Shown: positions 1-6,777, counted from the stretch's first letter. The stretch is DNA of 7,367 nucleotides from Armatimonadota bacterium (GCA_003542955.1 DPJP01000291.1:17428-24794); one strand, 5' to 3'. Made by a program: numbers and translations. The notes: generated by a model not told the origin, from the sequence alone.

Positions 1-1593
1 GATGATGTCCATGAGGCCGCCGATCGTCTGCGCGCGCGCAGCCTCGCCCATGAAACCCATGCCGGACTGCTGGCCCGGCCGCTGGCCGGGCCGGCCCTCT
101 CCGCCGGGCCACCCGCCCGCGTCGGGTGCCGCCCCAGCCGGATCTCCGGGGCCGGCGCCCGTGGGCATGCTCGGCCGGGTGTCGGTGTCGGGGGCCTGCC
201 GACGGCTCTCGGCGACGAATGCGGTCGCGGCCTGCGAAAACTCAGCCCTCCGCTTGCCGATGCCCGCTATGCGCGCGAGGGCGGCGTTGAGCATCTCCCT
301 GATCTGGTCACCGTTCTTCTCACGGATGGCGGTCCTGGCCTCATCAATGCGCTCGTATGCCGCGCCCAGGTCAACGTCCTCGGCGCTGGTGAGCGCCATG
401 AGGTTCTGAAACAGCACCTGCGAGACGTCGCGCTGGGAGCCGGCCTGCCGCTGCTGACGTTGCCCGTCCACATCGTCCATGGCCGGGCCCCTCCGGCCCT
501 CCATGCTCGGGAGCATGTTGGGCCGTCCGCCCGTCGTCGGGCGTCTGGCCGCGCCGCCGCCCGTCCGCCCGCCGGCCATCATGCCTGGCGCGCCGCTGCC
601 CCTCGGGGCCCGCTGGGCGGCCGTAATGCCCTGTTGCAGATACTGCTTGGCCTTCTCCATGTCGCCGGAGGCGGCGGCCTGCTCGGACTTGTGCATCAGC
701 TCGACGGCGGCGCTGGGATCGCGCCCTTGGCGCACCGATTCCTCGACCGCCGCCTTGAACTGGTCAATCGACGGCTGCAACTCGGCCAGGATCTCCTCCT
801 TGTTGTCCGTCAGCGAGCAGAGTTGGGTCATCTTGCCGAGCAAGTCCTTGACCTTCGCGTCATCGTTCTGGCCGCCCGCCTCGATGATCGCGTCGCGTAT
901 CGAGCGCAGGTCGTCGACATCCTTGCCGTCATCGCGCAGCCTGCGAGCCACATTGCACTGCTCAACAAACGCCAGGAAGATGTCGGGGTTCTGCCGGAAG
1001 TATGCCCGGGCCTCCTCCGGCAATTGCTTGAGCGCCTCCTCGATTTCCTCCTGCGTCGGCTTCGCGGGCGTGTCCTTCCCGCCGATGGGTGGCAGTGTGG
1101 GGCCACGGTCGGTTGTCGGCTTTGGCGCGATCTGTGCGACGAGTTCGGCCGCGCGATCGTAGTCGCCATCGCTGACGGCCGTGATCGCCTGCGCGATTGC
1201 CTGCTGCGACTGGTCGTCGCCTGCGTGTGGCTTCACCATCCAGAGCAGTGAGCGCGTGCTCTCGGCCATCTTCTGGCGGTGAGTGTAGATGCGGGCAGAG
1301 GCAAACCCGCCCGCGGCCAGCAACAGGACGAGCACGCCGACGAGCACCCAGGGGAGCACGCCGGAGCCACGCCCCCTCGATGGTGGAGGCGTCATGCTCC
1401 CGGTGTCGTCGGGGCCAAGTGGCGGCGGCTCGGGGGTCACAGAGCCTTCGGAGGCCCAGGGAGAAGGTGGGCCGGGCTCGAATGCGGGGACCTGGTCGGT
1501 ATCGGGCTGAGACGCCGACGGTTCAGACATCGGCGCGGTCTCCGGAGTGGACTCCGGCAACTGGGGCTCTGGACGTTCGTTGTCATCGAGCAT
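1..1593 (-). CDS. Single-pass membrane protein with long helical extracytoplasmic region, unknown function (3' end outside window)
   Basis: I read 531 codons without a stop from ATG at 1593 to the left edge, so the C-terminus is missing. I do not recognise the family. Residues 1-78 are acidic and proline-rich, with no signal peptide. Residues 79-98 form one hydrophobic segment (VLPWVLVGVLVLLLAAGGF), followed by Arg/His/Lys-containing sequence, which fits a membrane anchor. Residues 125-155 and 292-325 look like helical hairpins of TPR type (for example SGDMEKAKQYLQQGI near 309), and 182-290 is charged and helical. Residues 332-371 and 472-513 are Gly/Pro/Arg/Met-rich low-complexity linkers separated by another helical block (372-465). 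The start is supported by AGAGGA nine bases upstream; an in-frame ATG at 1629 lacks a ribosome site. It probably belongs to the operon of the preceding lipoprotein. A scaffold or protein-interaction role is only a guess. Confidence 0.8.
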   Translation of the reverse strand, partial: MLDDNERPEPQLPESTPETAPMSEPSASQPDTDQVPAFEPGPPSPWASEGSVTPEPPPLGPDDTGSMTPPPSRGRGSGVLPWVLVGVLVLLLAAGGFASARIYTHRQKMAESTRSLLWMVKPHAGDDQSQQAIAQAITAVSDGDYDRAAELVAQIAPKPTTDRGPTLPPIGGKDTPAKPTQEEIEEALKQLPEEARAYFRQNPDIFLAFVEQCNVARRLRDDGKDVDDLRSIRDAIIEAGGQNDDAKVKDLLGKMTQLCSLTDNKEEILAELQPSIDQFKAAVEESVRQGRDPSAAVELMHKSEQAAASGDMEKAKQYLQQGITAAQRAPRGSGAPGMMAGGRTGGGAARRPTTGGRPNMLPSMEGRRGPAMDDVDGQRQQRQAGSQRDVSQVLFQNLMALTSAEDVDLGAAYERIDEARTAIREKNGDQIREMLNAALARIAGIGKRRAEFSQAATAFVAESRRQAPDTDTRPSMPTGAGPGDPAGAAPDAGGWPGGEGRPGQRPGQQSGMGFMGEAARAQTIGGLMDII

Positions 1594-1602
1594 GACGGCA
1601 GG

Positions 1603-1608
1603 TCCTCT
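1603..1608 (-). promoter_or_regulatory. Ribosome binding site for the membrane protein at 1593
   Basis: The minus strand reads AGAGGA, nine bases before ATG 1593. It decides between this start and the in-frame ATG at 1629, which has no purine-rich sequence at a suitable distance. It also argues that this gene is translated independently of the upstream lipoprotein. Confidence 0.55.
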
Positions 1609-1614
1609 CGTGCG

Positions 1615-1627
1615 GCCCGTGACGGGC
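1615..1627. repeat. 13-base perfect dyad in the intergenic spacer
   Basis: GCCCGT and ACGGGC flank a single central base, making a perfect inverted repeat in the only sizeable intergenic gap. The one-base centre is too small for an RNA hairpin, so if it matters it would be a DNA site such as a small operator. In GC-rich DNA such a dyad can occur by chance, and I see no promoter elements beside it. Confidence 0.2.
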
Positions 1628-1654
1628 ATGGGTCTGAAGGCTACTGTGGTCGGG

Positions 1655-1683
1655 CGCCGCTCGGCCGTCTCGGGCCGGCGGCG
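1655..1683 (-). terminator. GC-rich stem-loop directly after the lipoprotein stop codon
   Basis: The base following the TGA at 1686-1684 begins a strong hairpin on the transcript: arm CGCCGCCGGCC, loop CGAGAC, arm GGCCG-A-GCGGCG. That is 11 base pairs, all G-C, with a single A bulge. No U-tract follows, so it is not a canonical intrinsic terminator. It could be a U-less terminator, an RNA-stability or processing element that sets different levels of the genes on either side, or a translational element. The stem is seen directly; its role is inference. Confidence 0.4.
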
Positions 1684-3489
1684 TCAGTTGCTGATCGCTG
1701 ACTGCATTAACCGTCCGACCTGCTGTTCTAGTTCCATGACGAAAGCAAGCTGTCGCGCGGCACGTGTCCACTGCTCCGCTTCGCCGGCCGCGTTCTCGGA
1801 TGTGTCGCTGCCTCTGTCGGCATCGTGAGCGGCCGCTTCGGCGCCCGGCTGTTCCTGCCCGGCGGGATCGGTACTCCGCTCACCCCCCCGGGCAGCACGT
1901 TCAATGGCGCCGGCAAGCGTTGCCAGCTCCTGGTCGATATCCCCATAGACGCGCGCAGCCTCGAGCAGATTCTGGCTTCTTGCCCCACCCAGCGCGGCGG
2001 CCCGCTGCTGGAGGAACGCGCGGGCGGCCTGCCTGCACCGGCGCAGCTCCGGAAGCTGGTTCTTCGCCCAGGCGACCACCTTGTCGCGATTGCCCGCGGG
2101 CTGGGCCAGCAAGTCCCGCTCGAGCGCGCGGTAGGCGTCGATGCCCGAGGGCACGCCGGACACCGTCCGCGGGGCCATGGCCGATGCGGCGGTGCGGAGG
2201 GTGTCCTCGAGTAGCTCCGCCGCCGTCGGCGTGTGCTTGCGCCCGGAGATCGAGAACTGGTAGCGGGGGCCCAACCCCAGGACGCTCTCCGAGCCCCATC
2301 GACTCATGAACGTAGACCGCCCGCAGGTGACCGGCCCTCGACCATTCGGGACGATGTAGGTGATCTGGTCCTCGGCGGGCCTGATGCCGACGGCGATGAC
2401 CCACGTCGCCTCCGGCTGCGAATGGTGCAGCATCACCGGCCGGCTGTGCTTGATAGCCTGGCCAAGCGCATCGAAGCTGCTCTCGGCCGACGGCGCCGAC
2501 CACTCGTTCGCGGCCAGCCCCAGTGTCTCCGCGACGAGCATCTGCGGATTGCGGATGAAGAGCCGACCTGAGACCGCCGGGTCCTCAGACTTGTAGAAGA
2601 AGTCGAAAGCCGCGCCGGAGAGCGCCAGAGCCGTCTGCTCGTCAATCTCGACGCCGTGGTGGGCCAGCAGCGCACGCAGCACGCCCAGGCAGCGTCTCCG
2701 GCTGTTGCCGGTCGCGGTGAAGGGGCCGATCCCAGGGATGTGCCGCGCCGCAGCGCGCAGTTCCTCCTGCTGCCTCTTCTCGTCCTCGCCCTTCTCGTCA
2801 AAGTACATCAGCCCGACGGCGCTCTTGGCCACGGTTGCCGCGTAGCTGTCCGGGTACTTCGCGATAACGGCCTCGAAGAGTTTCCTGCGCTCGCCCTTGT
2901 CCGCAAGCCGGGTCTCCCCCGCCCGCGCGCGAATCAGTGCCGCGGTCGCCGCCTGCCGCGTCTGCTCGGGGTAGCTGCTCTCGAGCAACTCCGCCTCCTC
3001 CATTGCCGCATCGTAGCGGTGGGCTGAAAACAGCGTCTCAACGAGGTTCAGATGGGCCCTGGCCTGTGTTCGCGGCTCATCCGGGAAGCGCTCCCTGATG
3101 GTCTCGAGCGTCGCCCGCACCGCCTCCGCATCACCCAGCTCGCGCGCCTGGATGTAGCTCACCCACAGCAGCGCGTCGTCGGCGTAGGGCGAGTCCGGAT
3201 GCTGATCGGCAAGCATGCGGTAGGTGGCAATAGCCTTCTGGGGATCGGCGAAATCCTCCCTGAACAGGTACGCGAGCTTGTACAGCGCGTCGTCGGCGAG
3301 CGGCGAGCGGGGATCGTCGACCACCAGCCGCCGGTACTGCTCGGCCGCAAGGTAGCTCTCTCCCCTGGCAAGGAACACCTCAGCGCGCTGGTACAGGCGC
3401 TGTGAACGATTGTAGCAGCCGCTGAGCGTAAAGGCGCCGACCGCCAGCAGCAGCGCCAGGGCTGCAGGTTGCCGACGCCCGCTCACCAC
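1684..3489 (-). CDS. Lipoprotein with TPR-like repeats and a C39/BtrH-like papain-fold domain
   Basis: The 601-residue protein begins with a lipoprotein signal: hydrophobic residues 9-21, then lipobox LSGC with Cys25 as the expected lipidated residue. Residues 30-235 are TPR-like helical repeats of the BamD/YbgF style, with phrases such as YRRLVVDDPRSPLADDALYK and YRMLADQHPDSPYADDALL. Residues 255-415 resemble the C39-like/BtrH_N papain fold: Cys267 sits in NSRRRCLGVLRALLAHHG, and a WVIAVGI strand lies at 363-369. In that fold the strand is normally preceded by the catalytic His, but Thr362 is found here, and Asn382 replaces the usual Asp, so it may be inactive. Residues 425-530 are helical, 531-575 a disordered linker, and 576-598 a final helix. 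GTG 3489 has an ideal ribosome site; GTG 3486 is the alternative. The gene overlaps its predecessor by 7 bases. I am sure of the lipoprotein and TPR parts, less of the papain-fold assignment. Confidence 0.85.
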   Translation of the reverse strand: MVSGRRQPAALALLLAVGAFTLSGCYNRSQRLYQRAEVFLARGESYLAAEQYRRLVVDDPRSPLADDALYKLAYLFREDFADPQKAIATYRMLADQHPDSPYADDALLWVSYIQARELGDAEAVRATLETIRERFPDEPRTQARAHLNLVETLFSAHRYDAAMEEAELLESSYPEQTRQAATAALIRARAGETRLADKGERRKLFEAVIAKYPDSYAATVAKSAVGLMYFDEKGEDEKRQQEELRAAARHIPGIGPFTATGNSRRRCLGVLRALLAHHGVEIDEQTALALSGAAFDFFYKSEDPAVSGRLFIRNPQMLVAETLGLAANEWSAPSAESSFDALGQAIKHSRPVMLHHSQPEATWVIAVGIRPAEDQITYIVPNGRGPVTCGRSTFMSRWGSESVLGLGPRYQFSISGRKHTPTAAELLEDTLRTAASAMAPRTVSGVPSGIDAYRALERDLLAQPAGNRDKVVAWAKNQLPELRRCRQAARAFLQQRAAALGGARSQNLLEAARVYGDIDQELATLAGAIERAARGGERSTDPAGQEQPGAEAAAHDADRGSDTSENAAGEAEQWTRAARQLAFVMELEQQVGRLMQSAISN

Positions 3490-4358
3490 GCCTCCACCTC
3501 CTCGAGAATCAGCGCCACACTCAGCAGGTCCTGCCCGAAGGCCCCGCTGTATCGCTCGCCCAGCTCTGCCATGCCCTCGGCCAGCCGCTCGGCGCGGCTG
3601 CGATCCCCCAGGTAGCCCATCACCAGCGGGGACGCGGCCTGCGGCGCGTTCGCGATCTCCTCGAGGATGAGACCGGCCTGCTGCAGGACGACCTCGCTCC
3701 CCTGCCCCCGCTCCTCGAAGATGGCGAACTCACTGTGCGCGTCGCCGATGATGCCGGCCATGTCAGCGGCGATCACACGCTCGCGCACACAGCGCCAGAT
3801 CACTCCGGAGTCCGCCGCCTGCCCGGCCATCAGCAGCAACCACATGGCCACAGTCAGCGCAACGACCGCCACCAGCCCCAGCCCCCCGCGCAGCGTAGTC
3901 GTCACCCGGTCGCGCGCCTCGAAGGCAGCTCTGATGCGGGGAGCAAGCTCGTCGGCCACGGCAAGCAGCCTGCCCGTGAGTTCCGCCGGCATCGCGACGG
4001 CCGTGTCGGGCGTCAGGTTCGCCGCCGCGGCGACGGCCCGCGACGCCTCCCGCGGGCCTGCGTCCTCGGCCAGCGTGGCCCGTACCAGCGCCCAGCCCCG
4101 CCGCTCCACCCCCCCGCCGAAGCGCAGCCGGCAGAGCTGCTCGAGCAGCGAGCGCCACGCCGCCACCATCACCTCGCCGGCCGCCGCCTCATCGCTGCTG
4201 ATCATCAGCCCAGCCGTGTACCAGCGGTCACCGTTGCGGTACAGCAGAGCCCGCAGGGCGTCAGGCAGCCCGCGACGGCAACGCCGGTACAGCGCCATCT
4301 GCACCCGATGCTGCTCGCGCAGTCCCTTTGTCGGCTCACTGCTCTGCGAAGTCGGCAT
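3483..4358 (-). CDS. Single-pass membrane protein with sigma-70 region 2-like N-terminal domain
   Basis: The 291-residue protein has no signal peptide. Residues about 36-96 resemble ECF sigma factor region 2: LLYRNGDRWYTAGLMISSDE followed by AAAGEVMVAAWRSL, then RFGGGVERRGWALVRATLAE, in the order and spacing of the sigma pattern. The residues expected in the core-polymerase-binding DLVQE motif are changed (Ala58 for Asp, Gly61 for Gln), and no region 4 DNA-binding helix-turn-helix follows. Residues 97-155 are Ala/Arg-rich helix; 159-179 is one clear membrane segment (LGLVAVVALTVAMWLLLMAG); 180-291 is a helical domain likely outside the cytoplasm. The start overlaps the end of the LolA-like gene by 23 bases, and AGGG seven bases upstream is a weak ribosome site. 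Met21 (4298) is a possible alternative. The gene is real by its place in the coupled run; the sigma resemblance is my reading and could be chance helical similarity. Confidence 0.75.
   Translation of the reverse strand: MPTSQSSEPTKGLREQHRVQMALYRRCRRGLPDALRALLYRNGDRWYTAGLMISSDEAAAGEVMVAAWRSLLEQLCRLRFGGGVERRGWALVRATLAEDAGPREASRAVAAAANLTPDTAVAMPAELTGRLLAVADELAPRIRAAFEARDRVTTTLRGGLGLVAVVALTVAMWLLLMAGQAADSGVIWRCVRERVIAADMAGIIGDAHSEFAIFEERGQGSEVVLQQAGLILEEIANAPQAASPLVMGYLGDRSRAERLAEGMAELGERYSGAFGQDLLSVALILEEVEAW
3495..3502 (-). promoter_or_regulatory. Consensus Shine-Dalgarno of the TPR lipoprotein, inside the preceding gene
   Basis: The minus strand reads AGGAGGTG, a full match to the 16S anti-Shine-Dalgarno tail, ending seven bases before GTG 3489 and ten before GTG 3486. 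It lies in the last codons of the sigma-like gene (the LEEVEAW end), so the two genes are probably translationally coupled. Spacing favours the first GTG. Confidence 0.7.
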
Positions 4359-5004
4359 CGCTCAACCCTACGTTGACATCGACCTTCGAGAAGTAGAGAC
4401 GGATCTCCCCGCCCGCGGCGAGCGGCGCCGAGTGCCGGCCCATGCCCGCTGTGGTGAAGATGATCCATTGGGGCAGCCAATACTCCCCGACCCGCTGGTA
4501 GGTCCAGCGAACCGAGAAGCGTTTCGTGTTCCCGTCATAGACCTCCATCTTCTCCAGCGTCCACGTATCTCCCCACACCCAGACGAGCACGCGGCCGCGC
4601 TCGGTGTCTTCCTTTGGCAGGAGCTTGATGTTGTACAGCGTCCGTCCGTTGACGGTCTTCTGCCCACCCATGACCGCGCGCGAGTTCTTGGCCGCAACGG
4701 AGCCCAGGGTGTGCATATTGACCGCGGCGCGCGGCACCATCGCGATCTGGTCCGAGTCCACGCGCATCTTGTCGGGGCGCTTGTAGTAGATGGTGACCTT
4801 CCGCGGCGGAATGTCGAGCTTCTCGGCGACGGTGGTGATGGTCACCTGGGCGCGGTAGTCGCGGATGCCCTCGTTGAGGTCCATGGCGCGCTTGACGACC
4901 TCGTCGGCGGTGATGGCGAGGCAGGCCGGCGCGCACAACACAAGGGCCACCAGGCAGAGCGCGGGCAGAAGCACTTTTCCGGTTGGGTTGCGCGTGTTCA
5001 GCAT
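4336..5004 (-). CDS. Secreted LolA/RseB-like protein
   Basis: The 222-residue protein has a signal peptide (basic residues near 5-10, hydrophobic 11-24, probable cleavage after CLA at 28-30). Cys28 in APAC is a poor lipobox, so signal peptidase I is more likely. The mature part has the LolA/MucB-RseB superfamily pattern: an N-terminal helix, then IRDYRAQVTITTV (47-59), VTIYYKRPDKMRVDS (70-84), a central WTLEKMEVYDGNTKRF strand pair, and a terminal YFSKVDVNVGLSDADF motif (204-219). Such proteins form an open half-barrel that holds acyl chains of lipoproteins or senses lipid ligands in the periplasm. The start was set at 5004 because AGGA lies six bases upstream and the signal peptide begins at once; extending to 5085 would add a Cys/His-rich tail that is only out-of-frame permease sequence. 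It overlaps the permease by 7 bases, suggesting joint action with the exporter. Confidence 0.85.
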   Translation of the reverse strand: MLNTRNPTGKVLLPALCLVALVLCAPACLAITADEVVKRAMDLNEGIRDYRAQVTITTVAEKLDIPPRKVTIYYKRPDKMRVDSDQIAMVPRAAVNMHTLGSVAAKNSRAVMGGQKTVNGRTLYNIKLLPKEDTERGRVLVWVWGDTWTLEKMEVYDGNTKRFSVRWTYQRVGEYWLPQWIIFTTAGMGRHSAPLAAGGEIRLYFSKVDVNVGLSDADFAEQ

Positions 5005-5831
5005 GTGATGTCCTGACGGTGGAAGATGATGAGCCCCGCCACAAACGGGGCAAGCATGTACACACACACACAGCCGATCGGCCACCAGAGCGGCCCGTAG
5101 TCAACCTGTGAGTGAAAGAGCAGGCCAAAGTCATCGAGGTGCGTGACCAGCAGGTACGGCTTGAGCCACTCGAAATAGGGTATCTGTCCGACGACCCCGC
5201 CCATCAGTAGCCCGGCCACCGCGACGGCCGAGGCGGTGAGCGGATTGCTCACGAGCTGTGAGAGGAACATCCCCAGCGACGCGACCGCGCACATGCACAG
5301 CGCGCAGTAGGCGTAGCCCTGCGCCAGGCGCGTCAACGCCATCGGCTCGGTCAGAATCGTCAACCCGTCGTAGTAGGTGACGAGTTCGCCGCGCCCGAAC
5401 ACCGCATAGCCCAGCGCCAGCGAGATAGCACCCAGAAAGAGCGTCACGCTGATCGCGTGCATCCAGCCGGCCAGGTACTTGCTGATGACGACAGCCGCTC
5501 TGCGCACGGGCCTGCACAGGATCGCGCGCATCGTCCCCCGCTGCATCTCCGCTGCGAAAAGCCCCCCCGACACCGCGCACACCAGCAGCGGCATGAGCAC
5601 GAACATCGAGGGCTCCATCATGAACCGCGCAATGGTGGTGCCGGTGACGAGTTTCCCGGCCACCAGCAGGTCCCGGTCTCTGCGCATGCTCTTGTCAAAG
5701 GGCGAGCCGTAGCGCCAGGAGCCCCACACAACAAGCGCCACGAGCACAAGCAGCACGGCGTATCCGGCGTAGGTGCCCTTCTGGCCGAAGACCTTCACCA
5801 GCTCTGCCCGCAACAGCGTCAGGACTCTCAC
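4998..5831 (-). CDS. ABC-2 type exporter permease
   Basis: The 277-residue protein has six hydrophobic segments, at about 21-37, 72-93, 120-145, 171-192, 197-216 and 249-270, the normal number for an ABC-2 half-transporter subunit. Between segments 2 and 3 it carries the family's cytoplasmic stretch (AAEMQRGTMRAILCRPVRRA, 93-112, then ISKYLAG), which contacts the ATPase. The N-terminal LLRAELVKVFGQKGTY is also typical, the amphipathic coupling helix before the first segment. GTG 5831 overlaps the ATPase stop in a GTGA junction and has GGAGGA nine bases upstream, so the start is secure. It should form the membrane part of an exporter with the upstream ATPase. Family members move lipids, antibiotics, ions or peptides; nothing here shows the substrate. 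Confidence 0.93.
   Translation of the reverse strand: MRVLTLLRAELVKVFGQKGTYAGYAVLLVLVALVVWGSWRYGSPFDKSMRRDRDLLVAGKLVTGTTIARFMMEPSMFVLMPLLVCAVSGGLFAAEMQRGTMRAILCRPVRRAAVVISKYLAGWMHAISVTLFLGAISLALGYAVFGRGELVTYYDGLTILTEPMALTRLAQGYAYCALCMCAVASLGMFLSQLVSNPLTASAVAVAGLLMGGVVGQIPYFEWLKPYLLVTHLDDFGLLFHSQVDYGPLWWPIGCVCVYMLAPFVAGLIIFHRQDITC
5011..5014 (-). promoter_or_regulatory. Ribosome binding site of the LolA-like gene
   Basis: The minus strand reads AGGA six bases before ATG 5004, inside the 3' end of the permease gene. It decides the start of the LolA-like protein against the upstream in-frame ATG at 5085. Confidence 0.6.
5060..5072. repeat. 13-base CA dinucleotide tract within the permease gene
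   Basis: Plus strand acacacacacaca, read on the coding strand as alternating TGT/GTG codons for the CVCV residues at 254-257 in the last membrane segment. Such tracts can slip during replication, and a two-base change here would alter the last membrane helix and the coupling to the LolA-like gene. At this length it may simply reflect codon choice. Confidence 0.5.
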
Positions 5832-6766
5832 TGCCCGATGTCCTCCGTGCCCGATGCCGTGTCCGCGCCTGCAATATCGAGGTAGACCTCCTCGAGCGCC
5901 GGCCGCCTGGGTATCAACGCACGCACGCCGACACCCGCGCTCACGAGCGCCGAGTTGAGCTGCTCGGGGCCGTCCTCGCGCAACCAGACCCGGATCGCCC
6001 CGTTCTCGACGGCGTGCCTGGCAACGAGTTCGCTTGCGGATATCACGCTCAGCGCGCGTGCCTGGTCATCCACGCGCAGTTCGTAACCACCATCCCCGGA
6101 GATCATCTGCGCCACAGGCCCCTGAGCGACCAGTCGCCCGCCGGCGATGATGCCGACATGGTCGCAGATCAGCTCGACCTCGTGCAGCAGATGGCTCGAG
6201 AGCAGAATCGTCATGCCGTCGGCGCACAACTCTCTGAGCAGGTCGCGGACCTCCGCCAGCCCCTGCGGGTCCAGGCCCTGTGCGGGCTCATCGAGCACCA
6301 GCAGCCGCGGGCGCGGGATCAGCGCCTGCGCGATGCCCAGCCTCTGCCGCATCCCGTGCGAGTACGCGCCCACCTTGTCCTTATGACGGCCCCAGAGGCG
6401 CACACGTTTCAGCACGGCCTCAATCTCGGCGGGGACGACGCGCCCGGAGAGTGCCGCCGACATCGTCAGATTCCGCCAGCCGGAGAAGTACTCGTAGAAC
6501 GCCGGCTTCTCGACCATGGCGCCCACCGCGCCCGTCTGCAGAATGCCGTCACGGCCCACGGCCCTCCCCCACACCTCGACGGTGCCCGAGTGCGGCCGTA
6601 CAAGCCCCAGCAGAATGCGCAGCGCCGTGCTCTTGCCCGCGCCGTTGGGACCCAGCAGCCCGTAGATGCAGCCCGAGTCCACAGCCAGGTCCAGACCCGT
6701 CAGCGCGTGCGTGCGGCCGTAGCGCTTGGTGACGCCTCGCAGAGCCAGCGCAATGTCCGCGCTCAT
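5828..6766 (-). CDS. ABC transporter ATP-binding protein, BcrA/ABC-2 exporter type
   Basis: The 312-residue protein hydrolyses ATP to drive the adjacent permease. All nucleotide-binding motifs are present: Walker A GPNGAGKST (39-47); a Q-loop in which Glu86 (MVEKPAFYEY) replaces Gln, as is common in BcrA-type members; signature YSHGMRQRLGIAQAL (135-149); Walker B LLVLDEP (155-161) with Glu160 catalytic; D-loop GLDP (164-167); and switch His192 in SSHLL. The C-terminal 90 residues carry the small accessory domain of this subfamily, ending in the characteristic IPRRPALEEVYLDIAG (285-300). ATG 6766 has AGGA seven bases upstream. It is the first gene of the overlapping run, with 37 bases between it and the DUF3604 gene. 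The ATPase should be functional. Substrates of BcrA-like exporters range from bacitracin-type peptides to ions, so no narrower name is justified. Confidence 0.96.
   Translation of the reverse strand: MSADIALALRGVTKRYGRTHALTGLDLAVDSGCIYGLLGPNGAGKSTALRILLGLVRPHSGTVEVWGRAVGRDGILQTGAVGAMVEKPAFYEYFSGWRNLTMSAALSGRVVPAEIEAVLKRVRLWGRHKDKVGAYSHGMRQRLGIAQALIPRPRLLVLDEPAQGLDPQGLAEVRDLLRELCADGMTILLSSHLLHEVELICDHVGIIAGGRLVAQGPVAQMISGDGGYELRVDDQARALSVISASELVARHAVENGAIRVWLREDGPEQLNSALVSAGVGVRALIPRRPALEEVYLDIAGADTASGTEDIGQ
5841..5846 (-). promoter_or_regulatory. Ribosome binding site of the permease gene
   Basis: The minus strand reads GGAGGA nine bases before GTG 5831, inside the end of the ATPase gene. 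It supports the unusual GTG start and coupled translation of the two exporter subunits. Confidence 0.65.
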
Positions 6767-6773
6767 CTGTACA

Positions 6774-6777
6774 TCCT
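6774..6777 (-). promoter_or_regulatory. Ribosome binding site of the ATPase gene
   Basis: The minus strand reads AGGA seven bases before ATG 6766. The 37-base gap 6767-6803 holds this site but no recognisable terminator or promoter, so the DUF3604 gene may be co-transcribed with the exporter. Confidence 0.6.

Noticed and set aside
460..1251. 263-codon open frame on the plus strand
   Set aside because: It is antisense to the 531-codon membrane protein, which has a ribosome site, a membrane helix and balanced composition; the plus frame is Arg/Leu-rich and unrecognisable.
1655..1686. UGA plus hairpin as a bacterial SECIS element for selenocysteine
   Set aside because: The loop starts only 11 bases after the UGA, closer than the spacing expected for bacterial SECIS elements, and the flanking residues (SAISN before, Arg-rich after) do not resemble a selenoprotein active site.
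3667..5016. 449-codon open frame on the plus strand, opposite the sigma-like and LolA-like genes
   Set aside because: Its Ser/Arg/Ala-rich translation has no recognisable domain, and it lies antisense to two genes with ribosome sites, a signal peptide and family motifs. Long antisense frames are expected in GC-rich DNA.
4998..5085. Longer start for the LolA-like protein at ATG 5085
   Set aside because: The extra 27 residues are Cys/His-rich, come from permease codons read in another frame, and would bury the signal peptide; AGGA before ATG 5004 fits better.
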